64,000 nt of DNA. Source: Selaginella tamariscina. Its lineage: Eukaryota; Streptophyta; Lycopodiopsida; Selaginellales; Selaginellaceae. The notes under the pieces are model-generated. The model was not told the origin of the DNA, made no database searches, and saw only the letters and a program-made list of their open reading frames with translations. This document shows, in pieces, positions 11,582-25,423 of this stretch. The stretch lies in NCBI GenBank assembly GCA_003024785.1, contig PUQB01000605.1:1-64000 (forward strand), given 5' to 3'. The translations under genes and the position numbers were made by a program. Numbering within the stretch: position 1 is the stretch's first letter; each line of letters begins with the position of its first letter.

Positions 11582-12899
11582 GAGAGAGAGAGAGAACACA
11601 CACAACACACACACATGTATATATACGTCTGTATTTATATATATACTCATTTATATAAAGTTATATTACTACTCACTCAAATGAAGAATACCAAACGTGA
11701 GATGCAACACTTCCGAGTGCTTTCTTTTTAGTGCTACTGCAGTCGTGAGCCAAGTTTGCAACTTGTTGCAGCCATCCTTTCCGAGTCTGTGTGTGTGTGT
11801 GTGAACGTATCTAATACATGTCTTATATGGATATGTATATGTTCTGTTGTGTACAGATATGTATGAACATATACACAAATGTAATTTTCCTCAATAACCT
11901 TCTCTCTCTCTCTCTGCATTCTCCCTTTATATGTTTAAATATGTACATGTTGATATATATACTACATATGATGTAGCTTGAATATGGTACTACAGTCACA
12001 TATATTTTATGAATATTTAAGATAGTATCTATATTCATACTTGATAATACTTCCAGGCATATTTTCAGGGGTGTATATAACTTAGAAAGAATATGTTTTT
12101 CCTAAAAAATCAATAAACAGAAAAATTAATTAATTACTTTTTATGAGTCCTAATCACCACACATAAAACTATATATACTTAGGTTAATGTCGTATATTTA
12201 CTCAATATATATAGAAGTATTTATATTGTATTAATTAAGGGAAAAAGAAAAAAAAAAATAGAATAAAATACAGCATATATAGATATACAATTATATGAAT
12301 TTTGTTTTCAAATTTATGACTTAGAATTTAACACTATTTAAATCAAGGAAAAGATTTCCTTAAATAAATAAATAAATATTCAATTATTTTATGCTGTTAT
12401 TTTATTCAGCTTAAGATTTAATTTCGTTTCATCTTAGAATTTATATATAACAATTAAACTGAATTTAAGATTTTACACTTCTATAAACAAATAATAATGA
12501 ACTTAATTTAATTAGAAACTGTGAATAATTCATTATATAAATTGTTAACAATTCATTAAAAGTGAGTTATAATAAACAATTGTCTTTTTTCAAAAAAAAA
12601 AAAAAAAACAAGATATATTACAAATTTAGACATTAAATCAGTCAAATATGAAAATGAAAGCATGAATTCTTTCTCAATTTTCATGCAAAGAAACCATGTA
12701 CTAAGAAAGTTAAAAACAAACATACATAGTTGTATATTGTTAATTAGTGTAAAGTAGATTTTGTATTTTAATTTATTAGCTTTAAGATACGCTTGGGAAA
12801 CCATCGCTACTAATAATAATAATTTTCACTTAACCTTAAACGTGTGATTAAACCTATGTTAGGGTTGTTAAAACAAGCGTTTGGTTCTGTCTGATTTTC
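11240..12899. other. AT-rich noncoding sequence
   Basis: No coding or RNA gene signal is visible. A (TC)n(TA)n(GA)n tract at about 11551-11595 could form a hairpin (TCTC..TATA..GAGA). Confidence 0.6.
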
Positions 12900-13068
12900 A
12901 CATGTTATATAATTATGAAAATTATTTGAGTTTATCCATCATTTAATATATAAATAATCATTTTAAAATGCATTAATATTATTATAAATGCAAAAGATAA
13001 AAGTGTTAAAAAAAAGAAATTGAAAAAAGAACTTTTACTAATTTGGGAATATAACTAAATGATGTAAG

Positions 13069-13114
<46 letters not shown>

Positions 13115-14060
13115 TGCTTGCATGATTTATAACAATGATATTTTAAAATTTAACCATTTAAGAAAATCAAACACTTGTAATAATAAAGAATAATTGAAAA
13201 GATGACCATATAAATTACAATAACTATATTATTTAAAAAAGCTTAATAAAATATTATAAATGCAAAACCAAAAAAAAAATGATTAAAAATAAATATTTGC
13301 ATTTGTAGTTTTTGTATTAAATTTGTTTATATAAAAATCACCAACAATAACTAGATTATGATAATTATGTGATTTTAATACAAACCTAATACATTATTTA
13401 TATGCTTAAATATTTTTTTTATATTTTATATAGTATAATTTAAATATTTTGATGTGATTTTTTAAGGGACTATTATTCATATCAAAATATAAAAATACTT
13501 GTAAAGAATATTTTACTATGTTATACCTCTTTTCATATTTTATTTGTTTTAAAAAAATACAATTAGGTATCATTTTTCTTGTATTTTTATAAATAATTAT
13601 ATAAAATATCCTTGTGTGAGTTTTAAAATTGTTGTCAATATCAAAATATTGAAACATATAAAATTATGTATTAAGTTTATATTAAAATATAACTTAATTG
13701 TTATTTTAACTTTTTTTTTGTTTAGGAATACCTTTTTCAAACCATAAATTAAATTTCATAATTACTATAATTTATTTATACATCTTTTTAATTATTCTTT
13801 ATTACCGATTACAAACGTTAATCTTTTAAAGTGATTAACTGTAAAATTTTAAAATATCATTGCTATAAATCATGTAAAAATTAAGTTATATATATATAAC
13901 ATCATTTAACTATATCTCCCTAGTGAATAAAGCTTCTCCAATTTTCTTTTCATAATCTTTTTATCTTATACATAATGATATTAATACATTTTCAAATAAA
14001 TTATTTATATATTAAATTACATAGACAATTAAATAATTTTTTATAATTATATAACATATA
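12900..14060. mobile_element. AT-rich foldback (long inverted repeat) element
   Basis: The left arm at about 12900-13220 and the right arm at about 13740-14060 are inverted copies. CATGTTATATAATTAT and TTTAATATATAAATAATC on the left recur reversed near 14000-14060, and ACTAAATGATGTAAGTTATA on the left matches reversed sequence near 13885-13915. Both arms include a (TA)n tract at the same relative place. The 500-bp centre is AT-rich and shows weaker internal inverted similarity. No transposase is seen, so a non-autonomous foldback or large MITE-like element is the best reading. Ends are approximate. Confidence 0.55.
13070..13109. repeat. (TA)n microsatellite, about 20 units
   Basis: Uninterrupted AT dinucleotides inside the left arm of the foldback element. 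Confidence 0.95.
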
Positions 14061-16451
14061 TATATAACTCCTTACTAAAGAAGTCATTATGTATACATTA
14101 TAATATAAAACAATTACATACACATGTAATATATATATGTTTATATATTTGAAGCTCTTTTTTCATTTGCATATATATATGTTATACATATCAAAATATG
14201 ATATGTATATTATACATATAGAAAAGCACAAAAAACAATATATATATAGAGATATACATAGTTTATTACAAATTTGTTATATAACGTCGAATTCCTGAAT
14301 CAATAATTATTCGTCAACTCCCCGTTATCATATCAAATTATATTTTTCATTTAAATAAAACTCAAAACATAAATTAACAAGTGGAATGATACACTTTATA
14401 TATATACTGTATCCTTAGAGTATTACATGGAAAAATTGCAAACAGTTTTTTCGTATACACTACTTTTATATTTTAGCATTATAAATTATACATATGATAT
14501 ATATACATGCTTTTATATTTTACTTAAATAACAATCGATTGTTCTTCATCACTTATCATAAAGAACCATTTAAGTGATATTCCAAAAATTTAATTACATG
14601 CGTTTTCTTCGTCAACTAAAAAGAAATCATTAAATTAACAAGCATAGTTTTATACTTGTATATACATAATATAAAACAATTACATATACATATACAAATT
14701 AATATACATGTGTGTATGTGTTTGGAGTTCTCTCCTCCGCATGTGTGTGTATATATAATAAAAATCATAAAGTGGTATAAAGAAACACAAAGCAAATTAA
14801 ATTATCACGAGTTTTTATATTTTTTAATTATTTTTTTCTTTAGGATCATCCATTCACCACTTTTGTATTATATAAAATATATTTTTAATGATAAACTAAT
14901 AAGTGAATAATACATATAACAATGCAGATTGTATAAGCGTTCCAATGTAGTTTTCACATTTTCATGTTTGTTATTAATACATCTAAGAAATTTAAAATTA
15001 TAGTGAAAATTATTATATACATATTAAAATTGATTATTATGTTACTAAATAATATTTGGTTATTACTTTGAAGTAATTGATGAATTTAATATTTAATAGA
15101 AAAATTATATGGAAAAATAAGAATTTTAAAACATGTTTAAAATAAAAATGATTATTATAATTTAATTCAAATGTAATTTTATGAAACAACAATGAGTGAA
15201 TTTAAAAGTATAAAGAAAGATTATTTTGAAGAATATTCAAAATATTTTTATATAAAAAATAAAATAGTATTTCATTACATAGGAATTTTTAAAAATATAA
15301 TAAAAAAATATTATTATGATACAAATCAACTCTTACTTAGTATAAATATGTATCAAAATAATAAATAATTATGTAATTATGTCAACTAAAAAATGAATTT
15401 CATGTTTTTTTAAGATGTTTAACTTACAAAAATGTATACATTGTTTAATTTTACATTTATAATAAAAAAAACTTCTTGTATTAATAATAAGGTTTAAATA
15501 AATTTGAAAAACAAAAGTGATAACAAAAACATCAACATAATTCAACTTTTAAAGTGTTAAATATAACTTTTTTTGCAATAAATTTGATGAGCAATTTTGT
15601 CCATAGTAATTAATAAAATTCCTAATTATTATTACTCAACTAATGTTTTTTTTTTAATTTCTTTATTTAAAATTTTGAAAACTTATAAATTTTAAAGAAT
15701 ATATTTTGGACTTTCATTGTGTAATATAATTAAATTAATATAAAATATAATATTTGTCTATAATACAACATATATTTGCTAATTGTTATTAAGAAAAACA
15801 AAAAAGTATAAAACATTTAAATATAACTTGGATAATAAATCAGCAAAAAGAAAATAAAAATAATCCCCTAAAACTTTGTTGTTATTAACTTTTTCTGTTT
15901 GACTATCATTTTCATTTTGTTACTTGTACTTGAAATAAATAATATATATATAACATAAATATAAATATGTTACGTGTATTATACATATATACACACGTGT
16001 AACATACTCTCGTAATATTGATGTAGAGAACTGTTGAGGAATGTACCACAAATATAGCATATACATTATACATTGATCGTGAATATATATTAAAATCACT
16101 TGAGTTGTAACTTATGTCTATGTTTTATTTATGTATTATACATGCACACACGGGTAAGCACACACACACACACAATCTAAGATACAAATAAAGCAATCAA
16201 TAGTGTAAGAATTAATCTATCTTGAGTTTGGGGCCCCACTTATATTAATCAAAATTAATTAAACCTTAGTTAATTAATAAGTATTAAAAACCTTAATTAA
16301 TTAGTACCCAAAGATCATCCAACCCAGCCTTCCTCGGTATTATCTCCTACATACCAAATACTCCCATTGCATTACAATCAATATAGCAAACCCATGTATT
16401 ATTACTTAGTTATTTTCAAGTAAACATTCACAAGAGTCATATGGCTCTCGT
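14061..16451. other. Very AT-rich noncoding sequence
   Basis: No gene, element end or RNA signal is recognised. The open stretches here are short and of AT-run composition. Confidence 0.6.
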
Positions 16452-16531
16452 CAATGTTTACATGTATACACATATCCATATAAACCTACACCAATGTTTA
16501 CATGTATACACATATCCATATAAACCTACAC
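16452..16531. repeat. Perfect 40-bp tandem duplication
   Basis: The unit beginning CAATGTTTACATGTATACAC and ending TAAACCTACAC occurs twice head to tail with a 40-base period. Confidence 0.95.
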
Positions 16532-16649
16532 AAGTTCACCCAAATTCCCACAAAATAATACTAGAAGTATTATAATTATTTATAATTATAAGAGCTGCCT
16601 TGTAGATAACGTTTGATTAAGTAAACCCCCAAGTTTCAGAATAAATAAA

Positions 16650-18240
16650 TAGTAGAACAGTTACCTGTTTGTTCCACAACCGTCCCATATTTGCCACCTG
16701 GCTTGAAACCATGTTTGCCAGCAGCAGTTTACCTGCAACAGTGCATAATTTAGCACCTTATAACACACACACACCACACACATCAATTGCACAACGCTAG
16801 CCTAGGATGGTCTAATCCTCTCCCAGGTACATCTAGCGACAGATCATTTGCAAAAGACACCATAGATTGACGCATCCTGAAAAACATTCACATTAAACGT
16901 GCAAAACAAACGCGCGCACATGAACACACGCATGAATACGAACTCGATGTTCAGGTCCCCAAAGTGATGGCTCGCTTATATACACCTTCCTGAAACTGTC
17001 ATAGTTTGAAAGTAAAACTTGAAGTCGTGTAGAACTCCACTGCATACATATCATATAACATACTTTAATGACCAAAAGCTTTACATACTTCCCAAGGGGA
17101 GAATGACAAAAATGATTACTAACAAAAGCTTCATATTCTTCCACCTCTGCATATGTATATTTAGTTAGTACATACATATGTGCACATACAATACATACCT
17201 ATATCACAGCTCCACGACCATTTTCCTTCCCTAGAGTCGTATGCTTGTAACACTATTCCCCAGCTTCCCATGTCTTGAAGAACGTCCTCACACACCCACA
17301 ATAAATGCAGCTTCACTGTCTTCAAAGCTGCTGCCCTATTTTAAACAGTAGACAATCTCTCTCTTCTCTCTCTCTCTCTCACACACACACAACACACACA
17401 CCACAATAAATTGTTAAAAAGAAAATGATATATCTCTCTCTCACACACACGCACACATAGAGTTTACTGCTTATATATACAAGTCTTACCGTGGTCCTTG
17501 CCCAAACTTTGAATTCCCACGAACACAAAACAGGCTTATCTTTGGTTACTTGTGGTGGAGGGTCTGGCAGCCTTACTCAGCGGGTTGTAAACCGAAATAG
17601 AATCTAGACCATTGTTTTCTCTAATAATAAGAGAGGGAATGATTGAGAGAGAGATTGATACTATGCATGTGCAATATAATAACTAACAAGGATTGTAAGT
17701 GTTGTGTATGTCTATTCAAGGGATGATGCATATACGCGCACACACATGCACATACCTTTCAAAACATAAAATCAAGCCGTTGGATGAAAAGAAGGATTTG
17801 GGGAGCACTATCCATCATATTGCCTATCTCCACTGTATTCAGTCTCGTATGTACCATCGTCCATGACTACCTTCTCTTTCCACCATTACATGTTGTTAGC
17901 ATGACTATGTTTATACTCATGTATATATGATATAGATAGAGTCACCATATTCCTCCTCGTACCGCATGACGTGGACCAGAACAGTATATTCCATATTTAA
18001 TCTAATTTAAAATGAGTAACGTTAATCATGACGCTAAACGGCAACGACGGTCATACCGATTTTGTGACCATGGTATATACAGACACGGTTATATATATAT
18101 ATATATATCTGTGTGTGTGTGTGTGTAAACACGTACTTGTGAAGGTCGTCAGGTAGAGAAGCCCAAATAGAAGAATCCACCGGAGGTTGTTTGCAAACGG
18201 AACCATTAAACCGTGATTTTGATTTTCTTTTAGTCCCATT
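16650..18240 (-). pseudogene. F-box gene copy A, rearranged
   Basis: Reading the minus strand, an ATG exon at about 18105-18239 gives MVARRQTNGTKRKSKSRF and then SIWASLPDDLHKY, the start of an F-box (LPDDL). Further down are exon-like pieces matching the copy at 20890-21590: one at about 17490-17600 (coding for a PLI/NPL-type kelch-associated segment), one at about 17205-17330 (EAAFIVV and YDSREGKW-like text), one at about 17080-17150 (EVEEYEAFVSNHFCHS), and possibly 16840-17000 and 16690-16735. F-box proteins recruit substrates to SCF ubiquitin ligases. The second half of the F-box (LPLLSLCRFRRVCKS), present at 20277-20340, is missing here, so this copy looks incomplete. Confidence 0.45.
17341..17465. 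repeat. (TC)n(AC)n microsatellites within F-box copy A
   Basis: Two CT/AC compound tracts, also present at the matching place in the second copy (21180-21270). They therefore predate the duplication. Confidence 0.85.
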
Positions 18241-18299
18241 TGTCTGCCTCCTTGCCACCATAAATAAATAAATAAATAAATAACCTGCCAATGAAAAAA

Positions 18300-20150
18300 A
18301 ACTATTATTTCATAATTTATGATAAAAAAATATTAATAAATATGAAACAAATAGGCAAAAAAAGTATCTTACCTGTACAGATCCGTTGTACCCTAAATAC
18401 CTTCCTTTTTTAAGTTTCGGGACCCTAATCAGCTCTTAAAAAGAAATAAAACGCATTCGAAATTCACGACTTAACCTAATTATTATTTTAATTTAGTGAG
18501 TTATCCTTCTATGTATACCCAACTATTCTCAATAGTGCCATGTGTGTTAAGATTTTACGATAACCGTTAAATAGGAGGGTGTTCATGGTACATACAAATT
18601 GATTATATAAGATTGTACTTGAAAAAAGCTTAATATAATTAATATAATCTTTTCTTACACATTTTGTACCATTACTATTTAATTTCTACATTTAGAACTA
18701 GTATTAATAATGTGTTCAATATATACCTAGTAAGCAAAATCTTTAATATATAATATAATTTTATACTTTTCTTTACACATTTTGTATTTTATTATTTAAT
18801 TCATATATATTGGACAAAGGTATGGAATTTTTGAGGAGAAATAAAGTATACTTTTCCTAAGTGACACCCTTATGACCTTGTGAAGGTTAACAAGGTGTAA
18901 CTTTTATAACTTTTGATATAATATTATATTTTGAGAAACTTATTAGGTTAAGTATTGGGTTAAGGAAGGAAAATAATAAGTTTATATTGCATATGTTTGT
19001 GTGTATCATGGACTACCCATTACTTAGTATCCTACCCCATTCCACAATTATCTTAAATTATTATATAACTATTAATATCTTACACAATTATTTTAAATTA
19101 CTTTACCTCATCTAATGTTATCTTAAAAATAATAATTATTAAGTTAATGATAATAACTTAATTAAGAATAATTAAATACTTAAGTTTAATTATATTAAAG
19201 ATATTAATTGAGTTAAGGCTAATTTAAGAATAAACTCACTAGATTAAAAATAATAATTAATTTAAAGTTCAACTTAAGAATAAAATCACTATGTTAAAGA
19301 GGTTAATAGTTATTAAATAATTAAGTCTAAACATGGATAACTTAGGATTTTAAAGATAAATTTATCATATTAATGATAATAACTGCATTAAAGATATAAC
19401 TTAGGATAAACTTATCAATTTAAAGATAATAACTAAGTAAATAATAAGTTATTATTAAATAATTAAGCCCTTGTACTAATATGGTATAATTTTAATATGC
19501 ATAATAGATTTTCAAAATCGTTACATATATATGCTTTAAATATACTTATAGCCTTAGTATCACCCCCGACATGTAAAGATGCTCGAGAACATATGCTATA
19601 ACAGACACAGTGTGTAATTTATATTTGGTTAATATATATAATCATAAACTTTAAATTATATTTCGCCTTTAAATTCTATTTAAAAATATAAAACAACATA
19701 TCAGAAATAATTTATATTTAAACAATAATACTAACAATGATGTAGTTGTGTAAGATTTATTTTCTATCTTTAGTATATACGATTGAGATATATCATTTTA
19801 TACCTTTAATAACATTTCAAGTAATTTAGTTCATGCTTTTTATTATGTGCATTTTAAAAAATAAACAGAGTATTACAAAAGGAGCAAAATAAGTGTAGCT
19901 GTTTAGTTTAATTTGTATGTTGAAACGTGGTCGCGGTTCGAATGCCTTCGTGAATTTGAATGCCTCTGATTAGGAAGTGTCAAGTTTTTCTTTTTTATTT
20001 CATATTTATTTTATCATATATTGTTCATTTTTTCTTGGCAGTTATTTAGGGTAGAACAGTTCGTACACAGGTAAGATATAATCCGGTTTTTTTTTCCTAT
20101 TTGTTTTCATATTTATTAAATTTTTTTATCATAAATTATTCATTATGAAA
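18300..20150. other. AT-rich noncoding spacer
   Basis: No coding signal is seen. 19070-19480 is built of diverged TTAAGATAATAA-type words, possibly an old AT-rich transposon. Similar text occurs at 24660-24880. Confidence 0.5.
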
Positions 20151-20170
20151 TAAATTAGTTTTTTAATCAT

Positions 20171-20345
20171 AGATGGCTTCTCTAGACGACCTTCACAAGT
20201 ACTTGTTTACACACCATAATATATATATATAAGTACATACATTTATGTAACGTATTTATCTTGTGTATTGTAGGAACTTGTTGGAGCACTTACCTTTGCT
20301 TTCTCTGTGCCGTTTCCGCAGGGTGTGCAAGTCGTAAGGTACGCT
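20171..20345 (+). pseudogene. F-box fragment (F-box motif in two exons)
   Basis: ATG at 20173 opens MASLDDLHKYL, matching the F-box start of copy A. An AG acceptor at about 20273 then opens NLLEHLPLLSLCRFRRVCKS, which is the second half of a canonical plant F-box. The following bases are GTAAGG, a splice donor. Sequence from 20345 to 20740 is an inverted copy of about 17760-18095 and holds no intact continuation. This is a fragment generated by the same inverted duplication as copy A. Confidence 0.6.
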
Positions 20346-20889
20346 ATACCCTATATAAATATATATAATAACCGTGTCTGTATATACCATGGTCACATAT
20401 CGGCGTCATTGACGTCACGACCACCGTTTACCGTCATGATTAATGTTAAACTCATTTTAATTAGTATTAAATTAGATTAAATATGGAATATACTGTTCTG
20501 GGAAGCCAAAATCCGTTCTTGACGAGGAACCATGGTATATGCGGACCTTCACTCTATCTATATCATATATACATGATTATACACATAGGCATGCCAACAA
20601 TATGTAATGAATAACAGGTGGAAAGCTGTAATACAGTGGAGATAGGCAATATGATGGATAGTGCTCCACGTTGGCCTACAATGACAAATTCATATCCTTC
20701 GTTTCATCTAACGGCTTGATTTTATGTTTGACAGGTATGCGCATGTGTGTGTGACAGCCTTGTTATACATGTGCTTTTGCTTCTTTTTCAAGTTTCGCTT
20801 GTGCTAAAGGTACGCAACAGGGTATCAAATTGATATTAGCAGTAGTTCCTTCAAAACCCACGTAAGGATATTTTATATAATTATACTAT

Positions 20890-21590
20890 AAAAATACAAA
20901 AATGTATATAAGCGTATAAAATCGTATAATACTTTTACATACTTGAGAATGACAAAAATGATTACTCATAAAAGCTTCATATTCTTCCACCTCTGATATG
21001 TATATATAGTTAGTACATACATATGTGCACATACAATACATACCTATATCACAGCTCCACGACCATTTTCCTTCCCTAGAGTCGTATGCTTGTAACACTA
21101 TTCCCCAGCTTCCCATGTGCTTGAAGAACGTCCTCACACACACCACAATAAATGCAGCTTCACTGTCTTCAACAGTGAACAATCTCTCTCTCTCTCTCTC
21201 ACACACATACACACAATAAATTGCTAAAAGAGTAAATGATATCTCTCTCTCACACACACGCGCGCACACATAGAGTTTATTGCTTATATATACAAGTCTT
21301 ACCGTGGTCCTTGCCCAAGCTTTGAATTCCCACGAACACAAAATAGGTTTTATCTTCGGTTTCTTGTGGTGGAGAGTATGGCAGCTCAACGCAATGCTTA
21401 ATCAGCGGGTTGCAATCCGAAATAGAATCTAAACCATTGGCTTTCTCTATATATAGAGAGGGAATGATTGAGAGAGAGAAGAGAATGGGTTGATATACTT
21501 GCATGTACAATGTATAATTTAACAAGCATTTTAAGCGTTGTGTATGTATATTCAAGGACAGCAGCAGGTACTTTTGTGATGGCTGCAACT
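20890..21590 (-). pseudogene. F-box/kelch-type C-terminal fragment, duplicate of 17080-17620
   Basis: Minus-strand segments read ...CNPLIKHCVELPYSPPQETE with a following block at about 21310-21420, EAAFIVVCVRTFFKHMGSW with IVLQAYDSREGKWSW at about 21050-21180, and EVEEYEAFMSNHFCHS at 20945-20990. The pattern NPL-K---ELP followed by VYDS--G-W is typical of plant F-box-associated/kelch proteins. The segment is collinear with 17080-17620 on the same strand but lacks an F-box, which here lies on the opposite strand at 20171. Confidence 0.5.
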
Positions 21591-22500
21591 AGGTTCTGAA
21601 AGAAGAACGCAAACGAAGGGAAATCGATGATAAAGAAACGCAGCTCAAAGTGCGTATTGTATTCAGTCCCACAACACCAGAAATATATACTAGTATTTAC
21701 ATAAATACCTTTGTTAAATTTTAAATTAAAGTATATTTAACAATTTAAAATATATAAAATCAAAAAGGAAGTAAGTTTAATTTAGCCTTATTATAAATAT
21801 ACAATTAAAGAGCTTCATATAATAAAACATAATACTTATTGTATATATGCAAATACATATACCTATACGCTTGTATATACATAATTATAAATCTTTAGGA
21901 TTCTCTTTTGCAGGTAAAAACGTGAAATAGGTCTACATTTTTAGAGTATTATTACATCTTTTTATATTCAACAATTTTAATTATTATTTCCTAAAGTAAG
22001 TTTAATGTTAACATAAACTCTAAGTTGTCCTTTTACCTTAACCCTAGCCGCCAAGAACCCTAAACAACGTAAATCCTTTCTAAAACTTAGGTATTATAAA
22101 TTAGTTTATTCAGCATAGAATATATAAGAATTTAATACTTAAAACACACGCAAATCCTAAAGAAGTAAAGAGTAACATAGGATGCATCAGACCAACAGAA
22201 CTGTTGCATATATATGTAAATTACAATTTGGCTCACTCAATTTGTTGTATATATGCGTGTGTACACATTATACAAAAGAGCAAGATACCACTGAGTTTAT
22301 ACATTATGGTCCGAAGGTGCATTTAGATATATTATTATTATAAATATTAAAGGCATTAATTCCCTTTTTAAGTTATAAAATTAAGTTCTAACCGTAGAAG
22401 AATGTTAGGTAAACGAAAGTCGAAGGACAGCCACAAACAACGGATTCCAAAAGAAGAAAAGAGCCAAGTCTATAAATGACGGATTCCAAAAGAACACCGA

Positions 22501-23640
22501 GTGGATCGTGGAGCAGTAGAATGCATACTTAGCAACCTGAGTGTCCCGGAGCTACACAAGTGCCTGACCATATCCAAGTCGTGGTATTCGCTCATTAAGT
22601 CTGATTACTTCCGGAGATTGTGGTGCTCAAACTCTCCTGCCCGTGCTGGTGAGGAAGGCTTCTTGGTACTCACCAGCAACTATGCATTCGGCAACAAGTG
22701 TGACGTGTGGAAGCCAGGAGTTGGGGTGACGAGCAGCATCAGGCTGGCCGGGTTACATACTCACAGGTTGTGGCTTCCGCAGGCGGCCTGGTATGTGTGC
22801 TTGGTAAGCCAGAACCAGATCCCGACTTGGAACAACTCCGCTCCTACAAGCTTGCTGTTGGGAATCCTGTGACCAAGGAGTGGGTACAACTTCCATCCCT
22901 TACTGTGGATCATGTGTTGAGGATGAACATGTCTAGCTTCACTGAGTTTCACATGGAGGTGCTTGAGGGGACCTGGAGCTACCGGGTGACAGTACAGCAC
23001 AGTGATGAAACGGGCTACGCGGGTACATGTACGACTCATTACTGGGAGCTAAGATATCGGTGGACAAGTCTGAGGCAGCGGCAAAGAAGATGGCGATGTA
23101 CAACATTGCCAGCAGAAGCTGGTCTATGGGATGGCTAGGGAGCTCTGTAGTGAGGACCGTAAGGAGCGTGGTGACGATGATCTCCACGTGCTTTCTCCTC
23201 ATGCTAGCACTGGAAGCTTCTGTGTGTGGGAGTGCGAGGGGGTCACGTACTTGGCTGCTCCGTGGATGGTGGCGTGTGATGGTTGTGTTACGGACGTAGA
23301 CCCCTTTCCAGGTGGGTTTGGGGTGTGGAGACTGGTACATGGGAAACTGCATACCGTGAGTGCGGTTTGGCAGAGGAAATGATGCGAAAGGCCGCGGGAA
23401 CCGATGGTCACGCCTACCTCGGATTGACGACTGTGAAGACCGATGCATGTGGGTTATTTGGCATGTTTCTCGCCCTACAACGAACCTGAATATCCAGTTG
23501 TTGTGTACGATCTGAGGACGGGAGAGTGGCACACGGTCTTCCAGCTCAAGCCTTCCTGGTCCTCATGCGATAGGCAGCTCTATTTCCCTAGGCAGCTCTA
23601 TTTCGTAAAAACTACCTGGGCGCAGTGGTTTATCGCCCCT
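22501..23640 (+). pseudogene. F-box/kelch-repeat gene with multiple frameshifts
   Basis: The opening stretch reads VECILSNLSVPELHKCLTIS and KSWYSLIKSDYFRRLWC, an F-box. It is followed by blocks typical of plant F-box/kelch proteins: KLAVGNPVTKEWVQLPSL (about 22840-22900), VYDS with MAMYNIASRSWSMG (about 23025-23125), GSFCVWECEGVTYLAAPW (about 23210-23270) and VVVYDLRTGEWHTVFQL (about 23500-23550). Homology is continuous but the frame changes about five times (near 22740, 23025, 23130, 23360 and 23455), each needing a one- or two-base indel. GC content is well above the flanks and no introns are needed. The product would be an SCF substrate receptor. The locus is a young pseudogene or is affected by assembly errors. 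Confidence 0.7.
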
Positions 23641-23732
23641 CTTCTTAGTCCTCTCCACCAAAAAATATGCTTAGTCGAAATGTGCCCAAAGCTTCTTTCT
23701 GTTGCAATCGCATTGAAGTGTTATCTTTGTGT

Positions 23733-23733
<1 letters not shown>

Positions 23734-23792
<59 letters not shown>

Positions 23793-23809
23793 ATATATAT
23801 ATATATATA
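23734..23809. repeat. (TC)25 joined to (TA)n
   Basis: About 25 uninterrupted TC units are followed by TA units, directly after the F-box/kelch coding region. This is the longest dinucleotide run noted in the window. Confidence 0.95.
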
Positions 23810-23814
23810 GTCAT

Positions 23815-25380
23815 ACATCTTAAAATCCAGTAAGCAGACACAATTTATATAAGAGCTTCTCAGAACACCCGCCATGTACATTAGGCTTGTCGTTAAGCCA
23901 ATTGTACACTATGGCCGATACAAATTATTTATGTATCCATTACTTAACGCTAAGTTAGACAAATCTTTATAAAGGCAGGAACCATTAGCAGTTTGTATTT
24001 TACATTGCGCATAGACAAATAGATAGACGTACCATCGTGAGTAAAGACATATTTCCTACCGATATGCACACCTAGGCATACTCTTGTTAACAGAATGTTA
24101 GATATAAATGTTAAATACATATAGTATACTAGAGAAGAGAACCTAAGTTTAACAATATTATGTCTGTATAACAAGCATACCTCTTTCATGGACTATTCTA
24201 AATTTTTGGAAAATATGTATTCTCGCTAGGTTACATATATTTACTTGTATACTTACTAGGAGATAAGAGGAGTAGACACAAAACACTGGAAGTGCTTGTT
24301 GTACGTGTACATGCCCCTTGAATAAACTTCTAGCCTTCCTGTATATTTACTTGTATACTTGTATATTATATGTCAGAATACAATACGTACCTTGGGCTGC
24401 GTTTCAGTTTCTTTATAATCGATTTCCCCTTCTTCTTTCGGACCCTCATCACGCTCCTTCAAAAGCACACAAAACCACGTGTATTCTATATATGAATATT
24501 TAGGATATGAATATGTATTACTGTGTGTATATAGAAGAGCGTGGGCATAGTATATATACAGAATATACTATGTGTATACAAATCAGGTATTAATAACAGT
24601 ACGGTTTAGGGTATATCAATGTACATGTAAAGTACGAGTACACATGCCCACGTTGGTGAACTTAAATATTTAATAATAATCTATTAATTCATAAATTATT
24701 ATTATTCTTAATTAAACTTTTAATTATTATCCTTAATTAAGTGAATTTTATATTTAAATTTATCTTTAAGTTTTTTAGATTTTTAAGTTAGAACTTTAAC
24801 TTTAACTATTTAATAACTTTTAATCATGTTATTATTTTAAAATTAATAAATTATTTTTAATTTGAATTCTAAACTAAACCATGGAACCTCTCTTTAATCA
24901 TTATTATATTTAACTTAATGAATTTCAGGTTTATCACTATCATTGCATAGTTATATATCGTTCAATGGTACCACGTGAGTTTGGAATTTAGGGTGGATAT
25001 ATTTTAGTTCACTTTCAAAACTATTTTTCAATAATAATTAAATGTTTAATTTAATTTGATAATTTAAAATTAATTTTGATTCTTTTCAAATTTTTGTTTC
25101 TATATTCCAGAATTTGTAGATAACAAATAATTTATTCTATACGTGAGAATGCTGAATGTTTAAATTTTGTGAAAGTAGTTAGATCTTAAAAGAAAGTTTA
25201 AAACCGTAATTGTATAATAAGAACTATATAAAAATCAAGAATATTTTAACATTTCCTTATTATTATGTTATTGATAATTTTAATCTTTGCATTTTGTAGA
25301 ATACTTCAGTGGAAAGTAATAAAGTATATATTTAGTTATTGGAGTTATTTACGGTGTTATTAATTTTAAATTCAAAACAA
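23815..25380. other. Noncoding sequence; right part is the 5' flank of the duplicated gene
   Basis: No coding signal in 23815-24940. From about 24940 the sequence is collinear with 6900-7480, the upstream flank of gene-family copy 2. Confidence 0.6.
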
Positions 25381-25423
25381 TTTTGATTTATAAAACGAAC
25401 CTCTTTAAATATATAAGGATTAA

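Noticed and set aside
11551-11595. (TC)n(TA)n(GA)n as a possible terminator or hairpin gene
   Set aside because: The dyad arises trivially from compound dinucleotide repeats.
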